Assembly: GCF_001418015.1 (NCBI RefSeq)
Contig: NZ_LIQG01000023.1
Span: forward strand, 124,001-188,000
Source of the DNA: Lacinutrix mariniflava
Lineage (GTDB): Bacteria > Bacteroidota > Bacteroidia > Flavobacteriales > Flavobacteriaceae
Direction: 5' to 3'
Length of the DNA stretch: 64,000 nt
In this document: positions 25,802 to 35,104 of the stretch, piece after piece
How positions within the stretch are numbered: position 1 is the first letter of the stretch
Layout: the number at the start of each line of letters is the position of its first letter
Position numbers and translations under genes: made by a program
Notes under the pieces: generated by a model
What the model was told of the DNA's origin: nothing
The model's input: only the letters and a program-made list of their open reading frames with translations
Databases searched by the model: none

Positions 25802-26869
25802 ATGTCACATAATATTAAACCAGGAGTAGCTACTGGAAAGGAAGTTCAAGCAATCTTTAACTTAGCAAAAGAAAAAGGCTTTGCTTTACCAGCAGTAAAC
25901 GTTATTGGCTCTAACACGATTAACAGTGTTTTAGAAACAGCTGCAGCTTTAAACGCTCCGGTAATTATTCAATTTTCTAATGGTGGTGCACAATTTAATG
26001 CAGGAAAAAGCCTAAGTAATGAAGGTGAAAAAGCAGCAATTGCTGGTTCTATTGCTGGTGCGAAACATGTACATTTAATGGCAGAGGCTTATGGAGTTCC
26101 TGTAATTTTACATACAGATCATTGTGCTAAAAAATTACTGCCTTGGATTGATGGTTTATTAGATGCAAGTGAACAATATTTTAAAGAGACTGGAAAGCCG
26201 CTTTATAGTTCTCATATGATTGATTTAAGTGAAGAACCTTTAGAAGAAAACATAGCTATTTGTAAAACATACCTTGAGCGCATGAGCAAAATGGGAATGA
26301 CTTTAGAAATAGAATTAGGTATCACCGGTGGTGAAGAAGATGGTGTAGATAATAGTGATGTAGATGAGTCTAAACTCTACACGCAACCAGAAGAAGTTGC
26401 TTATGCTTACGAAGAATTAAGCAAAGTAAGCGACCAGTTTACAATTGCAGCTGCATTTGGGAATGTACACGGTGTTTACAAACCAGGAAACGTAAAATTA
26501 ACTCCAAAAATATTAAAGAATTCTCAAGAGCACATTTCAAAAAAATATGGTGTTGAGCATAACCACATTGATTTTGTTTTTCATGGTGGATCTGGTTCTA
26601 CTGAAGAAGAAATACAAGAAGCAATTGGCTACGGTGTTATTAAAATGAATATAGATACAGACATGCAATATGCCTTTATGACTGGTGTGCGTGATTATAT
26701 GGGAGATAAAGTTGAATATTTAAAATCTCAAATTGGCTCTCCTGATGGTCCTGAATCACCAAACAAAAAATATTATGACCCTAGAAAATGGTTAAGAGAA
26801 GGTGAAGTTACTTTTGTTGAAAGATTAAAGAAAGCTTTCGAAGATTTAAATAATGTAAACACATTATAA
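25802..26869 (+). CDS. fbaA: Class II fructose-bisphosphate aldolase
   Basis: 355-residue Zn-dependent aldolase of glycolysis/gluconeogenesis. The catalytic and Zn-binding motifs are VILHTDHCAKKLLPWIDGLL (with Asp and His ligands), LEIELGITGGEEDG, AAFGNVHGVYKPGN and FHGGSGSTEEEI; the length is that of the class IIA E. coli-like group. Own promoter and terminator flank the gene, so it is monocistronic. Confidence 0.95.
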   Translation: MSHNIKPGVATGKEVQAIFNLAKEKGFALPAVNVIGSNTINSVLETAAALNAPVIIQFSNGGAQFNAGKSLSNEGEKAAIAGSIAGAKHVHLMAEAYGVPVILHTDHCAKKLLPWIDGLLDASEQYFKETGKPLYSSHMIDLSEEPLEENIAICKTYLERMSKMGMTLEIELGITGGEEDGVDNSDVDESKLYTQPEEVAYAYEELSKVSDQFTIAAAFGNVHGVYKPGNVKLTPKILKNSQEHISKKYGVEHNHIDFVFHGGSGSTEEEIQEAIGYGVIKMNIDTDMQYAFMTGVRDYMGDKVEYLKSQIGSPDGPESPNKKYYDPRKWLREGEVTFVERLKKAFEDLNNVNTL

Positions 26870-26889
26870 TATATAAAATATTATTTTTC

Positions 26890-26926
26890 AAATCCCATTC
26901 TAGCGCTGTTAGAATGGGATTTTTTA
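26890..26926 (+). terminator. Terminator after fbaA
   Basis: AAATCCCATTCTA ... TAGAATGGGATTTTTTA hairpin with a T run. Confidence 0.9.
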
Positions 26927-26966
26927 TATAAAAAAACAAAGTCCTAAGATATAGCCACATCAAATG

Positions 26967-26997
26967 TTGAGTTGTATTGATAAAAATGGTAATTTTG
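26967..26997 (+). promoter_or_regulatory. Promoter of accD (TTG, 20 nt, TAATTTTG)
   Basis: TTG at 26967-26969 and TAATTTTG at 26990-26997 with 20-nt spacing fit the Bacteroidota -33/-7 consensus. The leader to the ATG at 27088 is about 85 nt. Confidence 0.65.
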
Positions 26998-27087
26998 CCA
27001 TCTTGTGTTATCACAAAACCCGAAAACTAACTAATAGCAATTATTCTAGTTTACTCTAGAATTACAAACTAAAAACAGTAAATCAAT

Positions 27088-27945
27088 ATGGCTTGGTTTA
27101 AGAGAAAAGATAAAGGAATCCAAACTTCTACTGAAGACAAAAAAGACATCCCTAAAGGATTGTGGTATAAGTCTCCAACAGGTAAAGTTGTAGATTCTGA
27201 AGAATTAGCAAAAAATTTCTACGTAAGTCCAGAAGATGGCTATCACGTACGAATTGGAAGTAAAGAATATTTTGAAATATTATTTGATGATAATAAATTT
27301 AAAGAATTAGATAAAGATTTATCTTCTAAGGATCCTTTAAAGTTTGTAGACACCAAAAAATATCCAGACCGTTTAAAAGCTGCCCAAGAGAAAACCCAAT
27401 TAACTGACGCTGTAAGATGTGCTGTCGGCAAGTCTAAAGGTAAAGACTTAGTTATTGCTGCAATGGATTTTGCTTTTATTGGTGGTTCTATGGGTTCTGT
27501 AGTTGGAGAAAAAATTGCTCGTGCCGCAGATTATGCTCTAAAAAACAAACTACCATTCATGATTATTTCAAAATCTGGAGGAGCAAGAATGATGGAAGCA
27601 GCGTTATCTTTAATGCAATTAGCTAAAACATCTGTTAAACTAGCTCAGCTTGCTGATGCTGGATTACCATATATATCGCTTTGTACAGATCCTACAACTG
27701 GAGGAACAACAGCTTCTTTTGCTATGTTAGGAGATATTAATATTGCTGAACCAGGTGCACTAATTGGTTTTGCAGGACCTAGAATTGTAAGAGATACTAC
27801 TGGAAAAGAATTACCAGAAGGATTCCAAACGTCTGAATTTTTATTAGATCATGGATTCCTTGATTTTATTACATTACGTAGAGACTTAAAAAATAGAGTT
27901 AATCAATATATAGATTTGATTACCAATGCACCATTAAGAGCATAA
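27088..27945 (+). CDS. accD: Acetyl-CoA carboxylase carboxyltransferase subunit beta, zinc-ribbon cysteines lost
   Basis: 285 residues; with AccA it transfers CO2 from carboxybiotin to acetyl-CoA for fatty-acid synthesis. The crotonase-like core is well conserved: [52 protein letters not shown] and [10 protein letters not shown]. The N-terminal Cys4 zinc ribbon of E. coli AccD is degenerate: the first pair is read as S-P-T-G ([10 protein letters not shown]) and the second as S-P-E-D ([10 protein letters not shown]), so all four cysteines are gone while the surrounding residues remain. The domain keeps its length, so this is substitution, not truncation. Confidence 0.95.
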   Translation: MAWFKRKDKGIQTSTEDKKDIPKGLWYKSPTGKVVDSEELAKNFYVSPEDGYHVRIGSKEYFEILFDDNKFKELDKDLSSKDPLKFVDTKKYPDRLKAAQEKTQLTDAVRCAVGKSKGKDLVIAAMDFAFIGGSMGSVVGEKIARAADYALKNKLPFMIISKSGGARMMEAALSLMQLAKTSVKLAQLADAGLPYISLCTDPTTGGTTASFAMLGDINIAEPGALIGFAGPRIVRDTTGKELPEGFQTSEFLLDHGFLDFITLRRDLKNRVNQYIDLITNAPLRA

Positions 27946-27963
27946 CATTTATTTAAATGGTAT

Positions 27964-28006
27964 CACAGACCTCATTAGTTTCAAAAAAAACTGTGAGGTT
28001 TTTTTT
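27964..28006. terminator. Terminator between accD and the histidine kinase gene
   Basis: CACAG/CTGTG and ACCTCA/TGAGGT arms (27964-27999) with a long A-rich loop and a run of eight Ts after it. Mainly a terminator for accD. Confidence 0.65.
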
Positions 28007-29105
28007 ATGCCTTTTTTAAATAAACAGTAAAAGATGTACCTTCATTAATAACACTTTTTACTGTCACTTTACCTCCTAAAGACTCAATTTGACTTTTTGT
28101 AACAAATAAACCTAGACCTTTAGAATCTATATTAGTATGAAACGTTTGGTATAAAGAAAACATTTTATCTCCATATAATTCTAAATCGATACCTAAGCCG
28201 TTATCTGTAATACTTATTAATACAAATTCATTTTCAACCTTTGTACTTAAAGTGATTTTACACTGCCTATCATCAGATTTATATTTTATCCCGTTTGATA
28301 AAAAATTAAGTAAAATACTATCCAAATAAGCCTCAATACCAATAACAAACAAAGAATTATCTACTTGGTTGTCAATAATACAATCGTGATATTTGGCTAA
28401 ACCACTAACGTTATGCATAGCACTTGCAACAAACTTATTAAGGTTAATTGATTTTAGCTTAGACTCATCATATCTAGTCTCGCTCGCTATTTCATTTAAA
28501 TGACTAACAGTGTTTTCTAAGTCATTAAAAGCTTCGTATAACATTGGTACATTTTCATAAGCCTTAAAATCTTCAATATCCTCTTCAACGAAATCTAATA
28601 AAGCCTTTAAATTACCCGCATGCGTTCTTAAGTTATGAGTAACGATATCAGAAAAATTAACTAATCGTTTATTTCTCTCTTTTATTATTTCCAATAATAC
28701 TTTTTGCTCTTCCCTTGCGATAACCCTATCCGAAATATCACGTAATTGAGAAATAAAATATTTAGGATTATTATAGTCATCTCTAACTAAAGAAACAGAT
28801 AGTTGAGCCCAAACTACCGATCCGTCTTTTTTAAAATAACGTTTCTTTATTTCATAGTTATCAATCTCATTATTCATTATTTTTTTTAATTCGTATAAAT
28901 CATTTTCTAAATCTTCTTTAACAGTAATTTCTTGAAATGTCATACTCAATAATTCAGCTTCACTATACCCAAGCATCTCGCATATACTATTGCTAACCAA
29001 TATCCACTCTCCTTCTAAACCAACAATCGCAATGCCATGATAACTATGGTCTAGGATATTAGTTAAAAAATTTACATCTAATGAGTTTATAATATTTTCC
29101 TTCAT
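28005..29105 (-). CDS. PAS-domain sensor histidine kinase
   Basis: 366 residues without a membrane helix. A PAS domain spans about 10-130 (GIAIVGLEGEWILVSNSICEMLGYSEAEL, with a PAC-like FISQLRDISDR). The phosphoacceptor is probably His157 in VTHNLRTHAGNL, and the ATPase domain has the N box LLNFLSNGIKYKS, G1 ITDNGLGIDLE and G2 KGLGLFVTKSQIESLGGKV. It is a soluble cytoplasmic sensor; no cognate response regulator is adjacent, so it is an orphan. The ligand or signal of the PAS domain is not evident. Confidence 0.9.
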   Translation of the reverse strand: MKENIINSLDVNFLTNILDHSYHGIAIVGLEGEWILVSNSICEMLGYSEAELLSMTFQEITVKEDLENDLYELKKIMNNEIDNYEIKKRYFKKDGSVVWAQLSVSLVRDDYNNPKYFISQLRDISDRVIAREEQKVLLEIIKERNKRLVNFSDIVTHNLRTHAGNLKALLDFVEEDIEDFKAYENVPMLYEAFNDLENTVSHLNEIASETRYDESKLKSINLNKFVASAMHNVSGLAKYHDCIIDNQVDNSLFVIGIEAYLDSILLNFLSNGIKYKSDDRQCKITLSTKVENEFVLISITDNGLGIDLELYGDKMFSLYQTFHTNIDSKGLGLFVTKSQIESLGGKVTVKSVINEGTSFTVYLKKA

Positions 29106-29221
29106 ATAGCTATAAGCGGCTTATCATCGCTAAAAATAAAAAAAAACTATTACTTAGATTGATTAATTCCATGTTTTTGGGTCATCCTTTTTTTTAATAT
29201 GTTATTCTTATAAAAAATATC

Positions 29222-29249
29222 TTGAAATAATTATTATTTACTATATTTG
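29222..29249 (+). promoter_or_regulatory. Promoter of rpsO (TTG, TATATTTG)
   Basis: -7 box TATATTTG at 29242-29249 with TTG at 29222-29224. The 17-nt spacing is a little short. The leader to the ATG at 29304 is about 50 nt. Confidence 0.55.
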
Positions 29250-29303
29250 CGGCTCGAAAGACAAGCTTTCGTTTACATAACAATCATTTACAATAATATT
29301 AGA

Positions 29304-29573
29304 ATGTATTTAACAAAAGAAGCTAAAGAGGAACTCTTTAAAAAACACGGTAAAAACGCAAAAGATACTGGTTCTGCAGAAGGACAGATTGCAATATTTA
29401 CACAAAGAATTGAGCACTTAACACAACACTTAAAAAGTAATCGTAAAGATTATAATACAGAGCGTTCGTTAGTAATGTTAGTAGGAAAAAGAAGAAGCCT
29501 GCTAGATTACTTAACTAAGAAAGATGTCTTAAGATATCGTGCTATAGTAAAAGAATTAGGATTAAGAAAATAA
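29304..29573 (+). CDS. rpsO: 30S ribosomal protein S15
   Basis: 89 residues, the normal S15 length, from ATG 29304 (MYLTKEAKEELF). An upstream in-frame extension is open but includes the promoter region and is not part of the protein. The signature GSAEGQIAIFTQRIEHLTQHLKSNRKDY and LVGKRRSLLDYLTKKD bind the 16S rRNA central domain. Followed by its own terminator and then pnp, the classical rpsO-pnp pair. Confidence 0.97.
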   Translation: MYLTKEAKEELFKKHGKNAKDTGSAEGQIAIFTQRIEHLTQHLKSNRKDYNTERSLVMLVGKRRSLLDYLTKKDVLRYRAIVKELGLRK

Positions 29574-29586
29574 TCTCAATATAAAG

Positions 29587-29612
29587 ACCACGCCAAACAG
29601 CGTGGTTTTTTA
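29587..29612 (+). terminator. Terminator after rpsO
   Basis: ACCACGC-CAAACA-GCGTGGT followed by TTTTT; separates rpsO from pnp, allowing partial readthrough. Confidence 0.9.
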
Positions 29613-29770
29613 GTATATAATAACTCGATTTGGAAGAGTCTAAACACCAAAATTGAAGAAGCTAATTATAGTTTTTCATTGGACACTACTACTACACAAC
29701 ACAACTACCAATGTTTAACAAAATTCCGATTGAGAAACTAAATCGTCGGTATTAGAATTAAAACTTATTT

Positions 29771-32014
29771 ATGATTCCAAAAGTATTTAAAGAGGTCATA
29801 GACCTTGGAGATGGTAGAGAAATCACTATCGAAACCGGAAAATTAGCAAAACAGGCACATGGTTCTGTTGTTGTAACATCGGGAAAATGTATGATGTTAT
29901 GTACAGTTGTTTCCAATTACGAACAAAAAGATCTTGGTTTTTTACCGTTAACGGTAGATTATAGAGAGAAATTTGCAGCTGCAGGTCGTTATCCAGGTGG
30001 TTTCTTCAAGAGAGAAGCAAGACCAAGTGATGGCGAAGTGTTAACTATGCGTTTAGTGGATCGTGTTTTACGTCCATTATTCCCTAAAGATTACACAGCA
30101 GAAACGCAAGTAATGATACAGTTAATGTCTCATGACGAAAACGTTATGCCAGACGCTATGGCTGGATTAGCAGCATCAGCAGCTATTCAATTATCAGATT
30201 TCCCATTTGAATGTGCTATCTCTGAAGCAAGAGTTGGACGTATTAATGGAGAATTTATTATCAACCCAACGAGAGCACAATTAGCAGAGTCTGACATCGA
30301 CATGATGATTGGAGCTTCTGCCGATTCTGTAATGATGGTTGAAGGTGAAATGGATGAAATTTCTGAAGACGAAATGGCTGACGCTATTAAGTTTGCACAC
30401 GAAGCGATTAAAGTACAATGTGCTGCACAGTTAAGATTAGCTGAAGCATTCGGAAAAAAAGCCGTTCGTGAATACGAAGGTGAAAGAGTAGAAGCTGATT
30501 TATCTAAGAAAATTCATGACATGGCTTATGATAAGGTTTATGCAATTGCAAAAGCTGGATCTTCTAAGCATGAAAGAACTGCTGCTTTTAAAGAAATAAA
30601 AGAAGATATTAAAGCTTCTTTTTCTGAAGAAGAAACTGCGGATTATGGTGGATTAATTTCTGATTACTACCGTAAAGCTGAGAAAGCTGCAATTAGAGAT
30701 TTAACTTTAGATGAAGGTTTACGTTTAGATGGTCGTAAGACTGACGAGATTAGACCAATCTGGTGTGAGGTTGATTACTTACCATCTACGCATGGTTCTT
30801 CAATCTTTACTCGTGGAGAAACTCAAGCATTAGCTACAGTAACTTTAGGAACATCTAGAGACGCAAACAAAATAGATATGCCATCTTACGAAGGTGAGGA
30901 GAATTTCTATTTACATTATAACTTCCCTCCTTTTTGTACAGGTGAAGCTAGACCAATTCGTGGAACTTCTCGTAGAGAAGTTGGACATGGTAATTTAGCA
31001 CAACGTGGTTTAAAAGGAATGATTCCTGAAGATTGTCCTTACACAGTACGTGTTGTTTCTGAGGTTTTAGAATCTAACGGTTCTTCTTCTATGGCAACTG
31101 TATGTGCAGGAACTATGGCTTTAATGGATGCAGGTGTACAAATGATAAGACCAGTTTCTGGTATTGCAATGGGATTAATTTCTGATGCAGAATCTGGAAA
31201 ATACGCTGTATTATCTGATATTTTAGGTGATGAAGATCACTTAGGAGATATGGATTTTAAAGTAACTGGTACTGCAGAAGGTATTACTGCTTGCCAAATG
31301 GATATTAAAGTAAAAGGATTAAGCTACGAGATTTTAGTGAATGCACTAAAACAAGCTAGAGATGGTCGTTTACATATCTTAGGTAAATTAACAGATACTA
31401 TTTCTACTCCAAATGCAGACGTTAAAGAACATGCACCAACAATGGTAACAAGACGTGTTCCTAACGAATTCATTGGTGCTTTAATTGGACCTGGAGGAAA
31501 AGTAATCCAAGAGATGCAAAAAGAAACTGAGACAACTATCGTTATAAACGAAGATCCAGTGACTGAAGAAGGTATTGTAGAGATTTTAGGTGTTGGTAGA
31601 ACAGGTATTGATGCTGTTATGGCAAAAATAGATGCTATCTTATTTAAACCTACAGTTGGCAACACATACGAAGTAAAAGTAATCAAGATGTTAGATTTTG
31701 GTGCTGTTGTTGAGTATATGGATGCTCCAGGAAACGAAGTGTTATTACACGTAAGTGAATTAGCATGGGAACGTACAGAAAATGTAACTGACGTTGTAAA
31801 CATGGGTGACGTTTTTAATGTGAAGTATTTTGGACTTGATCCAAGAACTCGTAAAGAAAAAGTATCTCGTAAAGCATTATTAGAAAAACCTGAAGGTTAT
31901 GTTGCAAGACCACCAAGAGATGATAAACGTTCTGGTGGACGTGATAACAGAGGTTCTCGTGACAATAGAGGTCGTGATGACAGAAAACCAAGAGAGCCAA
32001 GAAAAGAAGATTAA
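29771..32014 (+). CDS. pnp: Polyribonucleotide nucleotidyltransferase (PNPase)
   Basis: Phosphorolytic 3'-5' exoribonuclease of the degradosome; 747 residues. Two RNase PH domains (about 1-230 and 310-540) flank an all-alpha linker, then a KH domain ([20 protein letters not shown] near 560) and an S1 domain ([20 protein letters not shown] near 625). The C-terminus is a low-complexity Arg/Asp/Gly/Asn tail (about 715-747) with repeated DNRG and DDRKP units, likely RNA-binding. A decayed fragment coding for a related tail lies 0.5 kb downstream. Confidence 0.97.
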   Translation: MIPKVFKEVIDLGDGREITIETGKLAKQAHGSVVVTSGKCMMLCTVVSNYEQKDLGFLPLTVDYREKFAAAGRYPGGFFKREARPSDGEVLTMRLVDRVLRPLFPKDYTAETQVMIQLMSHDENVMPDAMAGLAASAAIQLSDFPFECAISEARVGRINGEFIINPTRAQLAESDIDMMIGASADSVMMVEGEMDEISEDEMADAIKFAHEAIKVQCAAQLRLAEAFGKKAVREYEGERVEADLSKKIHDMAYDKVYAIAKAGSSKHERTAAFKEIKEDIKASFSEEETADYGGLISDYYRKAEKAAIRDLTLDEGLRLDGRKTDEIRPIWCEVDYLPSTHGSSIFTRGETQALATVTLGTSRDANKIDMPSYEGEENFYLHYNFPPFCTGEARPIRGTSRREVGHGNLAQRGLKGMIPEDCPYTVRVVSEVLESNGSSSMATVCAGTMALMDAGVQMIRPVSGIAMGLISDAESGKYAVLSDILGDEDHLGDMDFKVTGTAEGITACQMDIKVKGLSYEILVNALKQARDGRLHILGKLTDTISTPNADVKEHAPTMVTRRVPNEFIGALIGPGGKVIQEMQKETETTIVINEDPVTEEGIVEILGVGRTGIDAVMAKIDAILFKPTVGNTYEVKVIKMLDFGAVVEYMDAPGNEVLLHVSELAWERTENVTDVVNMGDVFNVKYFGLDPRTRKEKVSRKALLEKPEGYVARPPRDDKRSGGRDNRGSRDNRGRDDRKPREPRKED

Positions 32015-32040
32015 TTCTTTTAAACACTCTTAATATATTA

Positions 32041-32073
32041 GAAAAGCCCAACAGAAATGTTGGGCTTTTTTTT
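32041..32073 (+). terminator. Terminator after pnp
   Basis: AGCCCAACA-GAAA-TGTTGGGCT followed by eight Ts. Confidence 0.9.
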
Positions 32074-32494
32074 ATTGTCTTCTTTTATTCCATTGTAAAA
32101 GCAACCCAAAAGTGAAGGCGATATCGATAGAATTAATATTTGTTTGAAGTTGCAATCCAATTGAGAAGCTATCACCACTTTTAAATCTCAACTTTATCGC
32201 TAAAGGAACACCAAGATAAAAAACGACCTTTCTTCTGAAACTCCATTTGACTTAAAAGTAAAATAGCCTAAGCCCAAATGTGTATCAATATAGTGTTATA
32301 TTCAGCATTAGTTCTCTACTACACATAACATTTAACTGCTTGGAACTATTGTTATTCCCTAAAACGGAAACTTCAGAACCAGTTGATGCAGACAAAGTGA
32401 AAATGTATTTCTCACGCCCTAAACATACATCTGCACCTAATGCTAGACCTCCTTCAGTATAGATTGCTAATGTTATAAACGAGAGGGATTTCAT
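32072..32494 (-). pseudogene. Decayed outer-membrane beta-barrel protein gene
   Basis: The minus strand carries pieces of one small barrel protein in two frames. An ATG at 32492-32494 opens a piece with VSVLGNNNSSKQLNVM that hits TGA at 32285-32287. DTHLGLGYFTFKSNG continues in another frame around 32240-32290, and the first frame resumes with LGVPLAIKLRFKSGDSFSIG and GLLLQWNKRRQ, ending at a stop at 32072-32074. At least two compensating frameshifts and an in-frame stop are needed, and the start lacks a normal signal peptide, so the gene is broken. The barrel pattern and terminal aromatic strand give the family only in general terms. Confidence 0.7.
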
Positions 32495-32810
32495 AAAAAA
32501 CTAAAGGTTACCTAATAAGATCATCAAGAAGCTATAAAAATTTTAATGGACGGATAACAGAAGTTTTGGTAACGATAGAGGTAGTGATGATAGAAAACCA
32601 AAACAAGATAAAAAGAAGAGTAATTTCACATTTTATAAGAACCATAAATAGAAATCCCCCATTTAGACTTTTCTTTTAAAAACCAAAACAAACTAAGCAT
32701 CAATCACTTAAAAAAAGCTATTCATAAATTAATATTAATTTAACTTTTACAAACATCTAGACTATAGCTTGACGCGTAAATCTTTTATAACCAATCGTCA
32801 CAAAAGATTT
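32495..32810. other. Gene-poor decayed stretch before the glycosyltransferase
   Basis: Apart from the 33-codon fragment at 32553-32651, nothing coding is seen. The sequence is AT-rich with no strong hairpin. The true glycosyltransferase start is probably the ATG at 32811; an upstream in-frame TTG at 32769 would only add a basic peptide. Confidence 0.5.
32553..32651 (+). pseudogene. Fragment coding for an RNA-binding-type low-complexity tail
   Basis: A 32-codon frame with a stop but no start reads DNRSFGNDRGSDDRKPKQDK followed by a lysine-rich end. It resembles the PNPase tail just upstream ([16 protein letters not shown]) at both protein and DNA level. It is either a remnant of a duplicated pnp 3' end or the last bit of another RNA-binding protein gene such as a DEAD-box helicase. 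Confidence 0.5.
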
Positions 32811-34229
32811 ATGAAAACAAAATCAACAATTTTAAGCAAACTTAAATCAAGCTGCAATAGTCTAAAGCATACTCTAATTAATTTTTTTCATATAAATGAA
32901 AAAACAGAAAGTTCGCAAAACAGAGTTGTGCTATTAAGTACTTTTATAATTATACTATTTGGTATCTATTTTTTCTCTGTATTCCATAATGATTTTGAAA
33001 AATTCAATAGTCTCGTAACAAATTCTACTCTCGGCTTTACATTTATAGTTATTGCTACAACTCTATTTATATACAAACTGTTATTTTTTATTTATACAAC
33101 CTACCACTACATAAAATACAAACCTATTGCATCGGCAGAAGATAGTCTATTACCAACATGTACAGTAATAGTACCTGCTTATAATGAAGGTAAGCAAGTT
33201 TGGGACACACTTATGAGTCTTGCAAAAAGTAATTACCCAGATTCAAAGCTTCAGTTATTAGCTATAGACGATGGTAGTAAAGATGACACTTGGAAATGGA
33301 TGCAAGATGCAAAAGAAGCACTTGGAGATCGATTAGAAATCTATAAACAACCACAAAATAAAGGAAAGCGTCATGCCTTATACAGAGGATTTAATATAGG
33401 AACCGGAGATATATTTGTAACAGTAGATAGTGATTCTATTGTAACGGAAGATACCATTAGAAACCTCGTGAGCCCATTTGTGGAGCATGAGCAATGTGGA
33501 GCTGTTGCTGGAAACATAAGAGTTCTAAATAATAAAAAGGAAATGCTTCCTAAAATGTTAGATGTAAGTTTTGTAATGAGTTTTGAATTTGTGCGTTCTG
33601 CAGAAAGTAACTTAAACTCTGTATTATGTACACCAGGCGCTTTAGCTGCTTATAGACGTGCTGCTGTATTTAAATGTTTGCCAGAGTGGATAGATCAAAA
33701 ATTTAATGGAAAACCCTCAGACATTGGCGAAGATCGTGCACTAACAAACATGATACTAAAACAAGGAGAGCACGTTCTATTTCAAAAAAATGCAATTGCT
33801 TACACTAATGTACCTGAAGAATATTTAGGTTTGTATAAAATGTTTATTAGATGGGGACGAAGTAATGTTCGTGAAAGTATAGAAATGGCAAAGTACGTTT
33901 TTACAAATTTTAGAGAAGGAAAAAAAACAGGCACTCGATTATTATTTATCAATCATTCTACGCAATTAATCATGAGTTTTCCTGTAGTAATTTTTATGCT
34001 GTTTTTTGTTTCGGCACATCCATTACTTTTTATAGGCTCTACAATGGTTAGTATTTTAATTCTTTCTACTTTTTCATTAGCCTTTTTTACTAATCAACAT
34101 AAATCTTCTCAAGGATTTTGGGCCTACCCGTATAGCATTCTATTTACTTTTGGTTTATTCTGGATTACTCCATATGCCATAGCGACTGCCGGTAGAAGTG
34201 GTTGGTTAACTAGAGAATTAACGGAGTAA
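32811..34229 (+). CDS. Membrane glycosyltransferase family 2 (hyaluronan/poly-GlcNAc synthase-like)
   Basis: 472 residues from ATG 32811. Membrane helices lie near the N-terminus (two, about 45-100) and C-terminus (two or three after 380). The GT2 core reads TVIVPAYNEG, AIDDGSKDDTW, TVDSDSIV (DxD), CTPGALAAYRR, IGEDRALTNMIL and RWGRSNVRE, the last being a variant of the processive Q/RxxRW motif. This suggests a processive polysaccharide synthase of the NodC/hyaluronan synthase type. No other polysaccharide gene is adjacent, so the product is unknown. A long perfect palindrome terminates it. Confidence 0.85.
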   Translation: MKTKSTILSKLKSSCNSLKHTLINFFHINEKTESSQNRVVLLSTFIIILFGIYFFSVFHNDFEKFNSLVTNSTLGFTFIVIATTLFIYKLLFFIYTTYHYIKYKPIASAEDSLLPTCTVIVPAYNEGKQVWDTLMSLAKSNYPDSKLQLLAIDDGSKDDTWKWMQDAKEALGDRLEIYKQPQNKGKRHALYRGFNIGTGDIFVTVDSDSIVTEDTIRNLVSPFVEHEQCGAVAGNIRVLNNKKEMLPKMLDVSFVMSFEFVRSAESNLNSVLCTPGALAAYRRAAVFKCLPEWIDQKFNGKPSDIGEDRALTNMILKQGEHVLFQKNAIAYTNVPEEYLGLYKMFIRWGRSNVRESIEMAKYVFTNFREGKKTGTRLLFINHSTQLIMSFPVVIFMLFFVSAHPLLFIGSTMVSILILSTFSLAFFTNQHKSSQGFWAYPYSILFTFGLFWITPYAIATAGRSGWLTRELTE

Positions 34230-34240
34230 TAATATATTCT

Positions 34241-34291
34241 AACTTAACAAATAAAGCTCATCAAAATTTGATGAGCTTTATTTGTTAAGTT
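34241..34291. terminator. Perfect 25-bp inverted repeat, bidirectional terminator
   Basis: 34241-34265 and 34267-34291 are exact reverse complements around a single A (core ATAAAGCTCATCAAA / TTTGATGAGCTTTAT). It sits between convergent genes and is unusually long and perfect for a terminator. Confidence 0.85.
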
Positions 34292-34324
34292 TATTTCTTG
34301 ACGCTTAAATATTATAAAATACAC

Positions 34325-34987
34325 CTAAAATCGATATGCAATTTTAGGTACATAAAATAAACCACCAATATCCTCTCTAACGGCTCCTTCTATTTTATAT
34401 GGAGAATATTGAACACCAAAACCAATAGTAATCTCATCGTTATTTTTAAAAGTTTTAACTAGTTCTATTGCTGGAGAAGCTAAAAACGCAGTAATACTTT
34501 CGTACTTTTCTTCGTCCTCTTCTTTACCTTCGTAAAACGGGTTTCTAGCATTTGTAGTTACATGAGACATACCTACTCCCAAACCAACGTTAATAGTTGT
34601 TTTTTCAGTTTTAATAATGTCTTTTTTAAATTTCAAAAAAGCATTAAACATAAAAGTGCTTTTTACTTGAATGGTGTCTATGGTTCGTAAATAAGTGAAC
34701 TCATCTTTTTGGTTTGGAATAGCAAATTGTAAGGTTAAATCTATAGATTTTCTATTTTTAATTGGAAAATTCACTGTTAAATCTAACATTGGACTTGCAC
34801 CAAAATACTCCTTCAAACCTTCTTGTGGAATTAGCATTCCTACTCCTAATTTAAAGGAAACGTCTTGCATATAGTCTTGGTATTTATTAAAATATTGTTG
34901 ACTATTATAAACTGAAATGGTGTCGTTTTGTGCTTTTGCAAAAATTGAAAAGCATAGCATTGTGATAATAAATATTGAATTTTTCAT
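34325..34987 (-). CDS. Outer-membrane beta-barrel protein, function unknown
   Basis: 220 residues. The signal peptide KNSIFIITMLCFSIFAKAQ is clear; the mature part alternates amphipathic strands (FKLGVGMLIP, LDLTVNFPI, INVGLGVGMSH, ITIGFGVQYSPY) and ends with an aromatic FYVPKIAYRF, as expected for a small porin-like barrel. It is divergent from an HTH regulator, which may control it. Confidence 0.75.
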   Translation of the reverse strand: MKNSIFIITMLCFSIFAKAQNDTISVYNSQQYFNKYQDYMQDVSFKLGVGMLIPQEGLKEYFGASPMLDLTVNFPIKNRKSIDLTLQFAIPNQKDEFTYLRTIDTIQVKSTFMFNAFLKFKKDIIKTEKTTINVGLGVGMSHVTTNARNPFYEGKEEDEEKYESITAFLASPAIELVKTFKNNDEITIGFGVQYSPYKIEGAVREDIGGLFYVPKIAYRF

Positions 34988-35010
34988 GAGTTTAGTTTTT
35001 AAATTCAGGT

Positions 35011-35018
35011 CAAAATTA
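35011..35018 (-). promoter_or_regulatory. -7 box (TAATTTTG) of the outer-membrane protein gene
   Basis: TAnnTTTG match on the minus strand, 23 nt before the ATG at 34987. Confidence 0.55.
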
Positions 35019-35065
35019 TTGCTATAAACGCACCTTAAATGTGGTTAATCACGAATTTGAAAACT

Positions 35066-35090
35066 AATATTTGCGATTATCGCAAATATT
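35066..35090. promoter_or_regulatory. Operator-like perfect inverted repeat
   Basis: AATATTTGCGAT-T-ATCGCAAATATT, 12-bp arms with a 1-nt centre. It lies between two divergent genes and covers the TTG (-33) and most of the spacer of the HTH gene promoter, ending 3 nt before its -7 box. A binding site for a dimeric regulator, most simply the adjacent HTH protein, is the natural reading. Confidence 0.7.
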
Positions 35091-35101
35091 AGATACATTT
35101 G
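35071..35101 (+). promoter_or_regulatory. Promoter of the HTH gene (TTG, 20 nt, TACATTTG)
   Basis: TTG 35071-35073 and TACATTTG 35094-35101 at ideal spacing. The ATG follows 3 nt after the -7 box, so the transcript should be leaderless or nearly so. Confidence 0.65.
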
Positions 35102-35104
35102 AGT

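Noticed and set aside
31324-31803. 159-codon minus-strand frame
   Set aside because: Antisense to the KH/S1 part of pnp; no signal of its own.
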